From positions 1-6,607 of the forward strand of contig JBHIBO010000052.1 in NCBI GenBank assembly GCA_046759185.1: a DNA stretch of 6,607 nt, given 5' to 3'. Below the pieces are notes generated by a model, which saw nothing but the letters and a program-made list of their open reading frames with translations, did no database searches and was not told where the DNA came from. Position numbers and translations under genes: made by a program. The stretch is from JAJISK01 sp046759185. Its GTDB lineage: Archaea; Thermoplasmatota; Thermoplasmata; RBG-16-68-12; JAJISG01. Numbering within the stretch: position 1 is the first letter of the stretch; the number at the start of each line of letters is the position of its first letter. Of this stretch, positions 1 through 4,342 are shown piece after piece.

Positions 1-191
1 TACAAGTCCCTGCTGCACCTAGGTGATCTAACCCCAACAGCGGTCTGACCACGCGGAGCACCGATTGCGGTGTTGGCGGTCGATTTGAACGAGAAAGTAG
101 ACCGTAGCATTACCGTTGGCATGTCACCGCGGGGGAGGTTGAACAGGGCACCTTGTCCAATCACAATGCTGAAAAGAATCCCCTAGCCGGG
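1..191. other. Edge region without a supportable gene
   Basis: I see no convincing gene here. On the minus strand an ATG at 110 opens a frame that runs off the left edge for about 36 residues, but the product is rich in serine, arginine and threonine and has no recognisable motif or promoter, so it is not called. Just after the stop of the 659-192 gene, the minus strand carries a short T-rich stretch (about 178-172) that could help end transcription, but it is weak. A 9-base match to one arm of the 707-730 dyad lies at 104-112 and may be chance. Confidence 0.5.
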
Positions 192-659
192 TCAAGATTG
201 TCTTCGTCTCGAAAAGAGAACGAAAGTGATCCCCACTCCCGCCATCACTAAGGCGGGAAGAAGCGCAGGCCAAAAAGGTAGAACCTCTGCACGGCAACCT
301 CCAGGATCTCTACAGACAAAGAAGAACGTGAAGCTCAGTGAGTGGAGAAACAGCACCACGCCCGTGGCAAGGTTCGCGCTCCCGAAGGCCACTAAAACTC
401 TCCTTGTCCTTCCGGCGAGTGCGACCGCAAAGGCAACGGTGATAGTGGCGGCGGCGCCCATTCCAATCAGGATTAGACTGGGGATGAGCGTTGCCCAGTA
501 GGGACTGAACACCGTCCTTGGAACCGTCGAGCCGGGAGGCGTCCAGGTGAACCACGAGTTCTGGAGAGAATCCAGAAGTAGAGCGACGCCCGAAACCAAG
601 TACCCTGAGGCAAGAGCCACGAGGACAGTTGAAACGAGGAGTCGGGAACGTACCTCCAT
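192..659 (-). CDS. Four-helix membrane protein with internal duplication
   Basis: A 155-residue integral membrane protein of no family I recognise. Hydrophobic segments lie at about residues 7-31, 53-82, 87-110 and 127-150. The two halves look like copies of one two-helix unit: residues 21-84 and 98-151 share G-V-x-L-x-L-x-S-L after the first helix, an extracytoplasmic-type loop with P-x-G or P-G-G, then W-x-x-L-x-P-x-L and G-x-G in the second helix. The second loop has two cysteines, C116 and C122, that could form a disulfide; the first loop has none. The ATG at 659 is chosen because the frame upstream (to 836) is the hydrophilic shadow of the toxin gene, and hydrophobic character begins right after this start. 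It lies 67 bases downstream of the toxin stop on the same strand and has no clear TATA box of its own, so it may be cotranscribed with the toxin-antitoxin pair. That the gene is real is fairly sure; its role is unknown. Confidence 0.75.
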   Translation of the reverse strand: MEVRSRLLVSTVLVALASGYLVSGVALLLDSLQNSWFTWTPPGSTVPRTVFSPYWATLIPSLILIGMGAAATITVAFAVALAGRTRRVLVAFGSANLATGVVLFLHSLSFTFFFVCRDPGGCRAEVLPFWPALLPALVMAGVGITFVLFSRRRQS

Positions 660-706
660 CGGACGGACATCAGCCTGGCATGTAGTCAACCTTGCGAAAT
701 CGCTCT

Positions 707-730
707 GTAGCATTAGCTGTGTAACGCTAC
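707..730. repeat. Imperfect 24-bp dyad at the toxin stop codon
   Basis: Arms GTAGCATTA (707-715) and TAACGCTAC (722-730) are inverted repeats with one mismatch and a 6-base spacer. In minus-strand RNA the mismatch becomes a G-U pair, giving a 9-bp hairpin. It begins inside the last codon of the toxin and contains its TAG stop (729-727). It could be a 3' RNA stem, a transcription-limiting hairpin between the toxin and the downstream membrane gene, or an operator. No T tract follows, so a classic terminator is unlikely. Confidence 0.5.
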
Positions 731-999
731 CGTCTCCCGTAGACTGAGCGTCGATGTCCGAACCGGGTGAAGACGATCTCCTCCCCCTCAATCGCATAGA
801 TGCCCCGGTACTCGCCCACGCGCAGACGCCACGCATTGGCGACGTGGGACAACCTCCGGATGTCGCACTTGGGTCGCCGGCGCTTCGGATCCTTTACCAG
901 GTGTTCGAAGGCGCTAGCGAACCTCTCTTGGATCTCGCGGGGGAGGGCCTTGAACTCCTTCTCCGCACTGGATGTAAAGGAGATCGCGAACGAAGCCAG
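727..999 (-). CDS. RelE/ParE-type toxin, non-ATG start
   Basis: About 90 residues of a RelE/ParE superfamily toxin; RelE members cleave mRNA at the ribosome and ParE members attack gyrase. The family pattern is clear: an N-terminal strand with S-F-T-S-S-A-E-K-E-F and L-P (residues 7-20), a helical hairpin, then W-R-L-R-V-G-E-Y-R-G-I-Y near residues 57-68 and a last strand ending G-H-R-R-S-V-Y-G. The late Arg and Tyr fit the RelE side, but I cannot separate the two by eye. The frame is closed upstream by the antitoxin TGA, and there is no ATG, GTG or TTG before the first strand. The best start is CTG at 999, seven bases after a GAGG ribosome-binding motif (1010-1007). It follows the antitoxin with a 9-base gap, the usual order. 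A non-AUG start may keep toxin output low; a lost start codon or sequence error is the alternative. Confidence 0.82.
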   Translation of the reverse strand: MASFAISFTSSAEKEFKALPREIQERFASAFEHLVKDPKRRRPKCDIRRLSHVANAWRLRVGEYRGIYAIEGEEIVFTRFGHRRSVYGRR

Positions 1000-1008
1000 G
1001 GAACCGCC

Positions 1009-1224
1009 TCAAAGATCCAGTTCTTCTCGAATCTCGTCCCAGGAACGCCTCTCCTCCCCTCGTAGGCGTCGAAGGTGCTCCAGGAAGAATTCCTCTGGAG
1101 GGTGAACCGCGAGCAAGTCGTTGATGAGGTCATCATACGACGCGCCCCCGACCTTGTAGCCCCGCAACTTGTCGAGGGTCTCCCTTCGGAGGGGTATGGT
1201 CGTGTACGCGCCCCGCTTTGCCAT
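1009..1224 (-). CDS. Ribbon-helix-helix antitoxin (VapB/DUF7557-like)
   Basis: A 71-residue protein. Residues 6-12 (A-Y-T-T-I-P-L) form the DNA-contacting strand typical of ribbon-helix-helix repressors, followed by two helices (R-R-E-T-L-D-K-L-R-G-Y and S-Y-D-D-L-I-N-D-L-L). The charged tail, residues 42-71, would wrap and neutralise the toxin. The spacing T-I-P...T...L...Y-D-D-x-I-N is what I know from archaeal DUF7557/VapB-like antitoxins. Three starts are possible: GTG 1236, ATG 1233 and ATG 1224; the last is preferred because it puts the start about 28 bases from the TATA-like box and begins the conserved domain. It is the first gene of the pair and is expected to repress its own promoter together with the toxin. 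Confidence 0.82.
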   Translation of the reverse strand: MAKRGAYTTIPLRRETLDKLRGYKVGGASYDDLINDLLAVHPPEEFFLEHLRRLRGEERRSWDEIREELDL

Positions 1225-1247
1225 GGAATCCATCACTGTAATGACTT

Positions 1248-1260
1248 CAATATACTTAAT
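1248..1260 (-). promoter_or_regulatory. TATA-like promoter of the antitoxin gene
   Basis: The minus strand reads ATTAAGTATATTG here, the most A+T-rich stretch of the neighbourhood in otherwise GC-rich DNA. Its centre lies about 28-30 bases before the ATG at 1224, which suits an archaeal TATA box with a leaderless or very short-leader transcript. The start site itself is inferred. Confidence 0.6.
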
Positions 1261-1339
1261 ACTCTACCTCGGAGCGGGATGATCAAGGACCCCGGGAGCC
1301 CCGAAGTCGGAACAGGGGCACTAGCACACTCCCCGTGGC

Positions 1340-1395
1340 TTCTCGGGCGCGACCTTGCGCGGTCAGATGCTCTGACGCTAGACTATGGCCGAGAA
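1340..1395. promoter_or_regulatory. Nested inverted repeats ahead of the 1467 gene
   Basis: Arms TTCTCGG (1340-1346) and CCGAGAA (1389-1395) enclose two further inverted repeats: GCGC-GACCTT-GCGC (1347-1360) and GTCAGA-TGC-TCTGAC (1362-1376). As DNA, the 15-base element at 1362-1376 resembles an operator for a dimeric regulator and lies about 40 bases upstream of the TATA-like box at 1414. As RNA the whole could fold as a three-way junction of about 56 bases. It is too short for a tRNA and has no T-loop motif in the right place. Confidence 0.4.
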
Positions 1396-1413
1396 CCCTC
1401 GAACCGCCCTCAC

Positions 1414-1423
1414 GGTTAAGTAG
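1414..1423 (+). promoter_or_regulatory. Possible TATA-like box for the 1467 gene
   Basis: GGTTAAGTAG is the only A+T-leaning stretch just ahead of the gene. It would place the transcript start near 1446 and leave a leader of about 20 bases. The match is weak. Confidence 0.35.
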
Positions 1424-1466
1424 CGACGATGGACTTCGGTCGCGGGGGGAGTCGGCGGCAGACGAA

Positions 1467-2135
1467 ATGCGATTCCGCCGCATCGGGGGCCTTGCGGGGG
1501 TCTTGGCCGCCGTCCTCATCATCGGCCTCTACCCCCTGTTCTTCCTCGCTCCCCCGTTCCCGACCTATGGGTACGCCGAAGTGGAGCAGGTTCTCATCCG
1601 GCTGAGCAGTCCGGGGCTCGAGAGGACCCTGTTCCTCCTTTGGCAGGATATCAGTTTTGTGGCCGCCCTGCTCTTCGTCTTCCTCTTCGTGGCCCTCCAT
1701 CGCGTCCTCCGCCCGGCCAGCCCAGGATTGGCCCTAGCGGGGACCGGGTTGGGCCTGGCGGGGTCCGTTCTCCTGGCCCTGAGCGTCCTGACGGCTCGAG
1801 GCGCCCTGATCCTTGCCGACCTCTACGCGGACGCATCGGCAGCGGACCAGGCGACGATCGTGATTGTAGCGGAAACCCTGGACCGCCTGCTGGTCCACGG
1901 CCTCGTCGCCACGAGCCTCGTCCTGTTGGCCGTTGCCCTCATCCCCTTCGGCCTCGCCATGCGGGGGGACTCGCCTTACCCGCGCATTTACGGAACGCTG
2001 ACCCTTGCCCTCGGGGCTGCCGTTCTCATCCTCGAGCTGGTCATACCCGGAGCCGCGACCACGATCACCAACCTGCCCATGATTGCCTGGCTCCTCCTCG
2101 CGGGGCTGAGTGTCTATCGGTTCTCCCGAGGTTGA
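1467..2135 (+). CDS. Six-helix membrane protein, DUF4386-like
   Basis: A 222-residue polytopic membrane protein. Hydrophobic segments lie near residues 6-30, 57-80, 86-110, 144-168, 178-201 and 204-219, with a polar stretch at about 112-143 (A-D-L-Y-A-D-A-S-A-A-D-Q-A-T). The arrangement, with a GGLAG motif in helix 1 and a helix-rich loop before helix 4, resembles the DUF4386 family, whose function is unknown; this is a by-eye resemblance only. The ATG at 1467 is chosen because hydrophobic sequence starts at once, while the open frame upstream to 1335 is arginine- and serine-rich. It stands alone on the plus strand, divergent from the antitoxin, with inverted repeats and a weak TATA-like box in the shared upstream region. 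Confidence 0.75.
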   Translation: MRFRRIGGLAGVLAAVLIIGLYPLFFLAPPFPTYGYAEVEQVLIRLSSPGLERTLFLLWQDISFVAALLFVFLFVALHRVLRPASPGLALAGTGLGLAGSVLLALSVLTARGALILADLYADASAADQATIVIVAETLDRLLVHGLVATSLVLLAVALIPFGLAMRGDSPYPRIYGTLTLALGAAVLILELVIPGAATTITNLPMIAWLLLAGLSVYRFSRG

Positions 2136-2301
2136 GAGGGGTCGCCGACACGATCCGCTCAGGCCTGTCATCGTGCAGTTCCGTCATGTACTCTGGTGTC
2201 AGCGTTAGCTGTGTAGTGCCACTCCTTTCAGGAACGCCTCGCTGACAGAGATGATGGTTCATGAAGAGAATCTCATGACCCAACCTCTGAGGGAACGGAT
2301 G
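2065..2301 (-). pseudogene. Possible scrap of a tyrosine recombinase
   Basis: A minus-strand open stretch, which runs into the end of the preceding plus-strand gene, encodes pieces recalling the C-terminal end of a tyrosine recombinase: H-H-L-C-Q-R-G-V (compare the usual H-L-L-E-R-G-V) followed soon by T-T-Q-L-T-L-T-P-E-Y-M-T-E-L (compare T-T-Q-I-Y-T-H-V-T-P-E-Y). The stretch between them that should carry the G-H box is missing and the catalytic tyrosine segment is shortened, so this would be a dead fragment. The resemblance is weak and may be chance. No other feature explains this 210-base gap between convergent genes. Confidence 0.2.
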
Positions 2302-2311
2302 ACGCCTCCCT

Positions 2312-2338
2312 GGAGAATATCACAATTCGATCTTCTCC
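2312..2338 (-). terminator. Stem-loop just after the six-gene array
   Basis: On the minus strand GGAGAA (2338-2333) pairs with TTCTCC (2317-2312). After one mismatch there are three further pairs (ATC with GAT), leaving a loop of about seven A+T-rich bases. It starts eight bases after the stop of the last array gene. There is no strong T tract after it, so it may be a 3' stabilising stem as easily as a terminator. Confidence 0.35.
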
Positions 2339-2345
2339 CACAGGT

Positions 2346-2747
2346 TCAGGAGTCATCGATGAGGTCTGGTGTGGGCCTGTACTTCAGGAGGATCTGGACC
2401 GTCGCCTGGGGGTCGACAATCCAGTGCATCTTGATCCGGCCCTCGCGCTTGGCACCGACTAGGGAGAGGTCCTCGAGCCTTGTGAGACGGTGGCTGAGTG
2501 TCGAGGGCGCCAGTCCTGTTCGCTCTCGGATATCTTGGACGGAAAGCGTCCCCCCATCCAGGAGGACTAGGATCAGGTGTAGGAAGGGCCGCCGCCTTAG
2601 CAGGCCATGGGCTCTCCGCTCGAAGGCCCCAATCCTTTCTCGAAAGGCTCCGGCCTCCCACTGTCGAGGATAGTAGCGGAGGTACCCGTTCTGGGTCATG
2701 GACACAACGGCTTCGTGCCGCTCAAGAAACTCGAGGTGGTGGGGCAT
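2346..2747 (-). CDS. Winged-helix regulator, front domain truncated
   Basis: A 133-residue DNA-binding protein. Residues 48-112 form a complete winged-helix domain: F-L-H-L-I-L-V-L-L, then L-S-V-Q-D-I-R-E-R-T-G-L-A, recognition helix P-S-T-L-S-H-R-L-T-R-L-E-D-L, and a wing ending K-M-H-W-I-V. Residues 1-27 look like the back half of another such domain: a recognition helix (P-H-H-L-E-F-L-E-R-H) and wing ending G-Y-L-R-Y-Y-P. Two-domain regulators of this layout normally have some 30 more residues in front to complete the first domain; here that place is taken by the end of the preceding membrane-protein gene, which it overlaps by 26 bases. The frame is open further up to 2837, but those residues are a shadow of the membrane gene. 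The ATG at 2747 is the best available start. It is the last gene of the array. It may be a deletion product or may work with one intact domain. Confidence 0.72.
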   Translation of the reverse strand: MPHHLEFLERHEAVVSMTQNGYLRYYPRQWEAGAFRERIGAFERRAHGLLRRRPFLHLILVLLDGGTLSVQDIRERTGLAPSTLSHRLTRLEDLSLVGAKREGRIKMHWIVDPQATVQILLKYRPTPDLIDDS

Positions 2748-3048
2748 TAGACGCAGGCAGGCCGAAAAGGTTGGATCGAAAGATGGAGATAAGGATGACC
2801 ACGAAGCCTGAGCCACTGACGAGGGCCTCCACTGCATGCGCCGACGCGAGATTCCACTTTGCGACCTCGAAGAGCAACCCTTCGACCAGGGCCCCCAGAG
2901 TAATCAGGCCGAATCCGAGGGTAAGGAGGAGGTAGCTTGCTCGGGCGCCCCGGCGCTTGAGGGCAAGGCGAAGGCTCCAGAGCGTCAGCAGGCCTCCGAC
3001 GGCGACGATGCTTAGGCGAAGACCAACGAGGATCAGGTGCTCAGTCAC
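2722..3048 (-). CDS. Three-helix membrane protein, DUF7521-like (second copy)
   Basis: A 108-residue membrane protein with helices near residues 5-29, 39-62 and 72-90. It is a clear paralogue of the first membrane gene of the array (3610-3900). They share R-R-x-G-A-R before helix 2, F-G-L-I-x-L-G with E-G and F-E inside or at the end of helix 2 (E56, E61), then W-x-L, a histidine (H71) and a glutamate (E74) leading into helix 3. The GTG start at 3048 overlaps the preceding stop by four bases (GTGA), indicating translational coupling. Residues 92-108 are a proline-rich tail absent from the paralogue, and the last 26 bases are shared with the downstream regulator; the tail may be the product of a deletion that joined the two genes. 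The pattern matches my memory of the DUF7521 family of unknown function. Confidence 0.8.
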   Translation of the reverse strand: MTEHLILVGLRLSIVAVGGLLTLWSLRLALKRRGARASYLLLTLGFGLITLGALVEGLLFEVAKWNLASAHAVEALVSGSGFVVILISIFRSNLFGLPASNAPPPRVS

Positions 3049-3347
3049 GATACCTCTTGGGCCGCTCCGAGCGCCCATCGCCACCTCAGGTTCATCCAGA
3101 CCGCGAAGCCCGCCATGACGGAGAAGTGGAGGATCTCCTCCACCTCGCCGAACACGTTGGGGGCGAGAAGGGAGAGCAGTTCCGAACCCAGCCACAAGAC
3201 CAGGAAGACTGTGAAACCCACTCCGAATTCGATGGTCGCCCTCCGCTTGCCGCCCGCAGTCAGAACAAGCCTGGCCAGGAGAATGGCTATGGAGGCCGCG
3301 AGCAGAATCACTACCGTCGCGGTCAGGACCTCACTGACTGCGGTCAT
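3045..3347 (-). CDS. Three-helix membrane mini-protein
   Basis: A 100-residue membrane protein with helices at about residues 6-29, 39-62 and 72-90, ending in a basic and tryptophan-rich patch (N-L-R-W-R-W). It keeps the array layout: R-R or K-R between helices 1 and 2, an acidic residue in helix 2 (G-S-E-L-L), and glutamates just ahead of helix 3 (E-V-E-E). It resembles the preceding gene more than the outer pair. The ATG at 3347 overlaps the previous stop by four bases (ATGA); a longer frame from TTG 3371 would add eight charged residues from the neighbour's end and is less likely. The name of the family, if any, is not known to me. Confidence 0.75.
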   Translation of the reverse strand: MTAVSEVLTATVVILLAASIAILLARLVLTAGGKRRATIEFGVGFTVFLVLWLGSELLSLLAPNVFGEVEEILHFSVMAGFAVWMNLRWRWALGAAQEVS

Positions 3348-3613
3348 CTTTTCTTCCTCCTCGCGGGCCAATAGACGAGCGCGAAGCCCACGATGGCCGC
3401 CGCAGACACGACCTCCAACCCGAGGCTCACCACGGAATCGCCAGCCAACGCCTCAGAAAGATGAAACAGAGTGTGGGCGACGATGGAGGTGATGAAGAGG
3501 GCCATGAAGGCCACCGCGACGCGACTCGGGTGCTTCATGGCGACCAAGAAGTAGATTGCAGGAAAGCCCGCTGTGAAGATGGCGACAGCACTCAGCAGGC
3601 TCCAAATGTCTAC
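3344..3613 (-). CDS. Three-helix membrane mini-protein, start unresolved
   Basis: About 89 residues with helices near 5-25, 33-54 and 63-81 and a basic end (P-A-R-R-K-K-R). It keeps a histidine- and acid-bearing helix 2 (H-T-L-F-H-L-S-E) and the glutamate before helix 3 (L-G-L-E). The odd point is the start. The previous gene ends at 3610, and between there and helix 1 this frame offers no ATG, GTG or TTG. The nearest in-frame ATG upstream (3712) would overlap the previous gene by 103 bases with shadow sequence; those inside (TTG 3547, ATG 3538) remove helix 1. The other array junctions are 4-base overlaps, and here the matching position is GTA within GTAG (3613-3610), used as the start shown. 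Re-initiation on a non-standard codon, a lost GTG, or a sequence error would each explain it. Confidence 0.65.
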   Translation of the reverse strand, partial: VDIWSLLSAVAIFTAGFPAIYFLVAMKHPSRVAVAFMALFITSIVAHTLFHLSEALAGDSVVSLGLEVVSAAAIVGFALVYWPARRKKR

Positions 3614-3900
3614 CGTCGGAAGAACCTCCTTGGCCGCAGGACGATGGCGAGGACCAGTAAGCCAGAGAGGACGAAGACCGACTCCAGCATGTGGACGGTG
3701 AGTAGATCCCATCGCAAGAGCTCAAAGAAGACGCCCTCGAGGAAGGAGCCCAGCGCGATCAGACCGAACCCGACGGAGAGATACCCCATGAGACGTGCCC
3801 CCGTCCGTCGGTAGGCCAGGAGCGCCACGAAGGCAATGGACGATCCCAGGAGCAACAGGACGACCTTGGCCGCCACCAGGAGGGGGTCTGCCTCGGTCAC
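3610..3900 (-). CDS. Three-helix membrane protein, DUF7521-like (first copy)
   Basis: A 96-residue membrane protein with helices near residues 7-29, 37-61 and 70-88 and an arginine-rich end (R-P-R-R-F-F-R-R) that should face the cytoplasm. Signature features are A-Y-R-R-T-G-A-R between helices 1 and 2, V-G-F-G-L-I-A-L-G in helix 2, glutamates E55 and E60 in and at the end of helix 2, then H70 and E73 at the head of helix 3. This is the pattern I recall for DUF7521, small membrane proteins of unknown function found beside winged-helix regulators in archaea. The GTG start at 3900 overlaps the regulator stop by four bases (GTGA). A sensor or partner that signals to the coupled regulator is a reasonable guess, not shown by the sequence. 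Confidence 0.82.
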   Translation of the reverse strand: MTEADPLLVAAKVVLLLLGSSIAFVALLAYRRTGARLMGYLSVGFGLIALGSFLEGVFFELLRWDLLTVHMLESVFVLSGLLVLAIVLRPRRFFRR

Positions 3901-4262
3901 TCCCCCTCCTCCTCGAAGGAATGGAAGAGCTGGAAGGCCTTCTGGACCACGTCCGCATTGGGGATCGCCGTGACGACGACGTCCCCCGCGTTGAACTTCA
4001 CGCCGACTTCCCGAAAGGTTGCCTTGTACATCTGGAACTTCTTCCCGTCTTTCGTCAGCACGGTCCGGGCCGCGACAAGCAGGCCCGCGTCCTCCAGCTC
4101 ATGGAGACGGTGGTAGGCCGACGAACTCGGAAGGCCGAGATCTCGGACGAGATCCATGGCGGAGAGCGGACGTTGGCTTGTCGCCGCGAGGATGCGCGAG
4201 CTATGCTCGTCGGCCAACGCCCGAAGCAGGGCCTTACGCAATCGAGGGTCCTGGATAAGCAT
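3897..4262 (-). CDS. Winged-helix (ArsR-like) regulator heading the array
   Basis: A 121-residue DNA-binding protein. Residues about 18-80 form one winged-helix domain: helix 1 with S-S-R-I-L-A-A, helix 2 S-A-M-D-L-V-R-D-L-G-L, recognition helix P-S-S-S-A-Y-H-R-L-H-E-L-E-D-A-G-L-L, and a wing with T-V-L-T-K-D-G-K-K-F-Q-M-Y. The C-terminal part (82-121) has beta-strand character and then an acidic tail, and may serve dimerisation or sensing. There are no cysteines, so it is not a classical thiol metal sensor. ATG 4262 is chosen because it gives the usual short lead-in; TTG 4277 would add five residues and lies inside the operator-like palindrome. It is the first gene of the array and diverges from the cupredoxin gene over a shared promoter region, so self-control and control of the cupredoxin are likely but inferred. 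Confidence 0.85.
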   Translation of the reverse strand: MLIQDPRLRKALLRALADEHSSRILAATSQRPLSAMDLVRDLGLPSSSAYHRLHELEDAGLLVAARTVLTKDGKKFQMYKATFREVGVKFNAGDVVVTAIPNADVVQKAFQLFHSFEEEGE

Positions 4263-4271
4263 GGACAATGA

Positions 4272-4287
4272 TTCCAAGGTCTTGGAA
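4272..4287. promoter_or_regulatory. Operator-like 16-bp palindrome
   Basis: TTCCAAG-GT-CTTGGAA has perfect 7-bp arms around a 2-bp centre. It lies between the predicted transcript start of the regulator array (about 4290, minus strand) and the ATG at 4262, a position where a bound dimer would block transcription. It is also about 55-70 bases upstream of the cupredoxin start. It is the natural candidate site for the winged-helix regulator encoded next to it. Confidence 0.6.
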
Positions 4288-4311
4288 CAAGCCTCTGGAA
4301 TGGTCTCCTTG

Positions 4312-4321
4312 CCTTATAAGG
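4312..4321. promoter_or_regulatory. Palindromic TATA box shared by divergent genes
   Basis: CCTTATAAGG is its own reverse complement and so can present a TATA box to both strands. On the plus strand its centre is 26-27 bases before the cupredoxin ATG at 4343, the classic spacing for an archaeal leaderless transcript. On the minus strand it predicts a start near 4290 and a 28-base leader for the regulator. Confidence 0.75.
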
Positions 4322-4342
4322 CCCGAGGACAAACTCATTTCG

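Noticed and set aside
60..110. tRNA T-loop-like GTTCAAATC on the minus strand near the left edge
   Set aside because: The flanking bases do not form a T stem and no matching acceptor strand is present.
1..110. Minus-strand partial gene from an ATG at 110 running off the edge
   Set aside because: About 36 residues of low-complexity polar sequence, no promoter or motif; not distinguishable from chance.
1325..1410. tRNA gene on the minus strand, suggested by GGTTCGAGG and a 7-bp outer stem
   Set aside because: The GTTCGAG lies outside and 5' of the outer stem, the enclosed length is too short, and no 5-bp T stem or anticodon arm can be formed.
1640..2245. Plus-strand open frame of 201 codons overlapping the six-helix gene
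   Set aside because: The product is a proline-, arginine- and glycine-rich shadow of GC-rich coding DNA; the overlapping frame gives clean membrane helices.
3500..3814. Plus-strand open frames opposite the membrane-protein array
   Set aside because: They are the highly charged complements of hydrophobic helices on the other strand, the expected shadow of membrane-protein genes.
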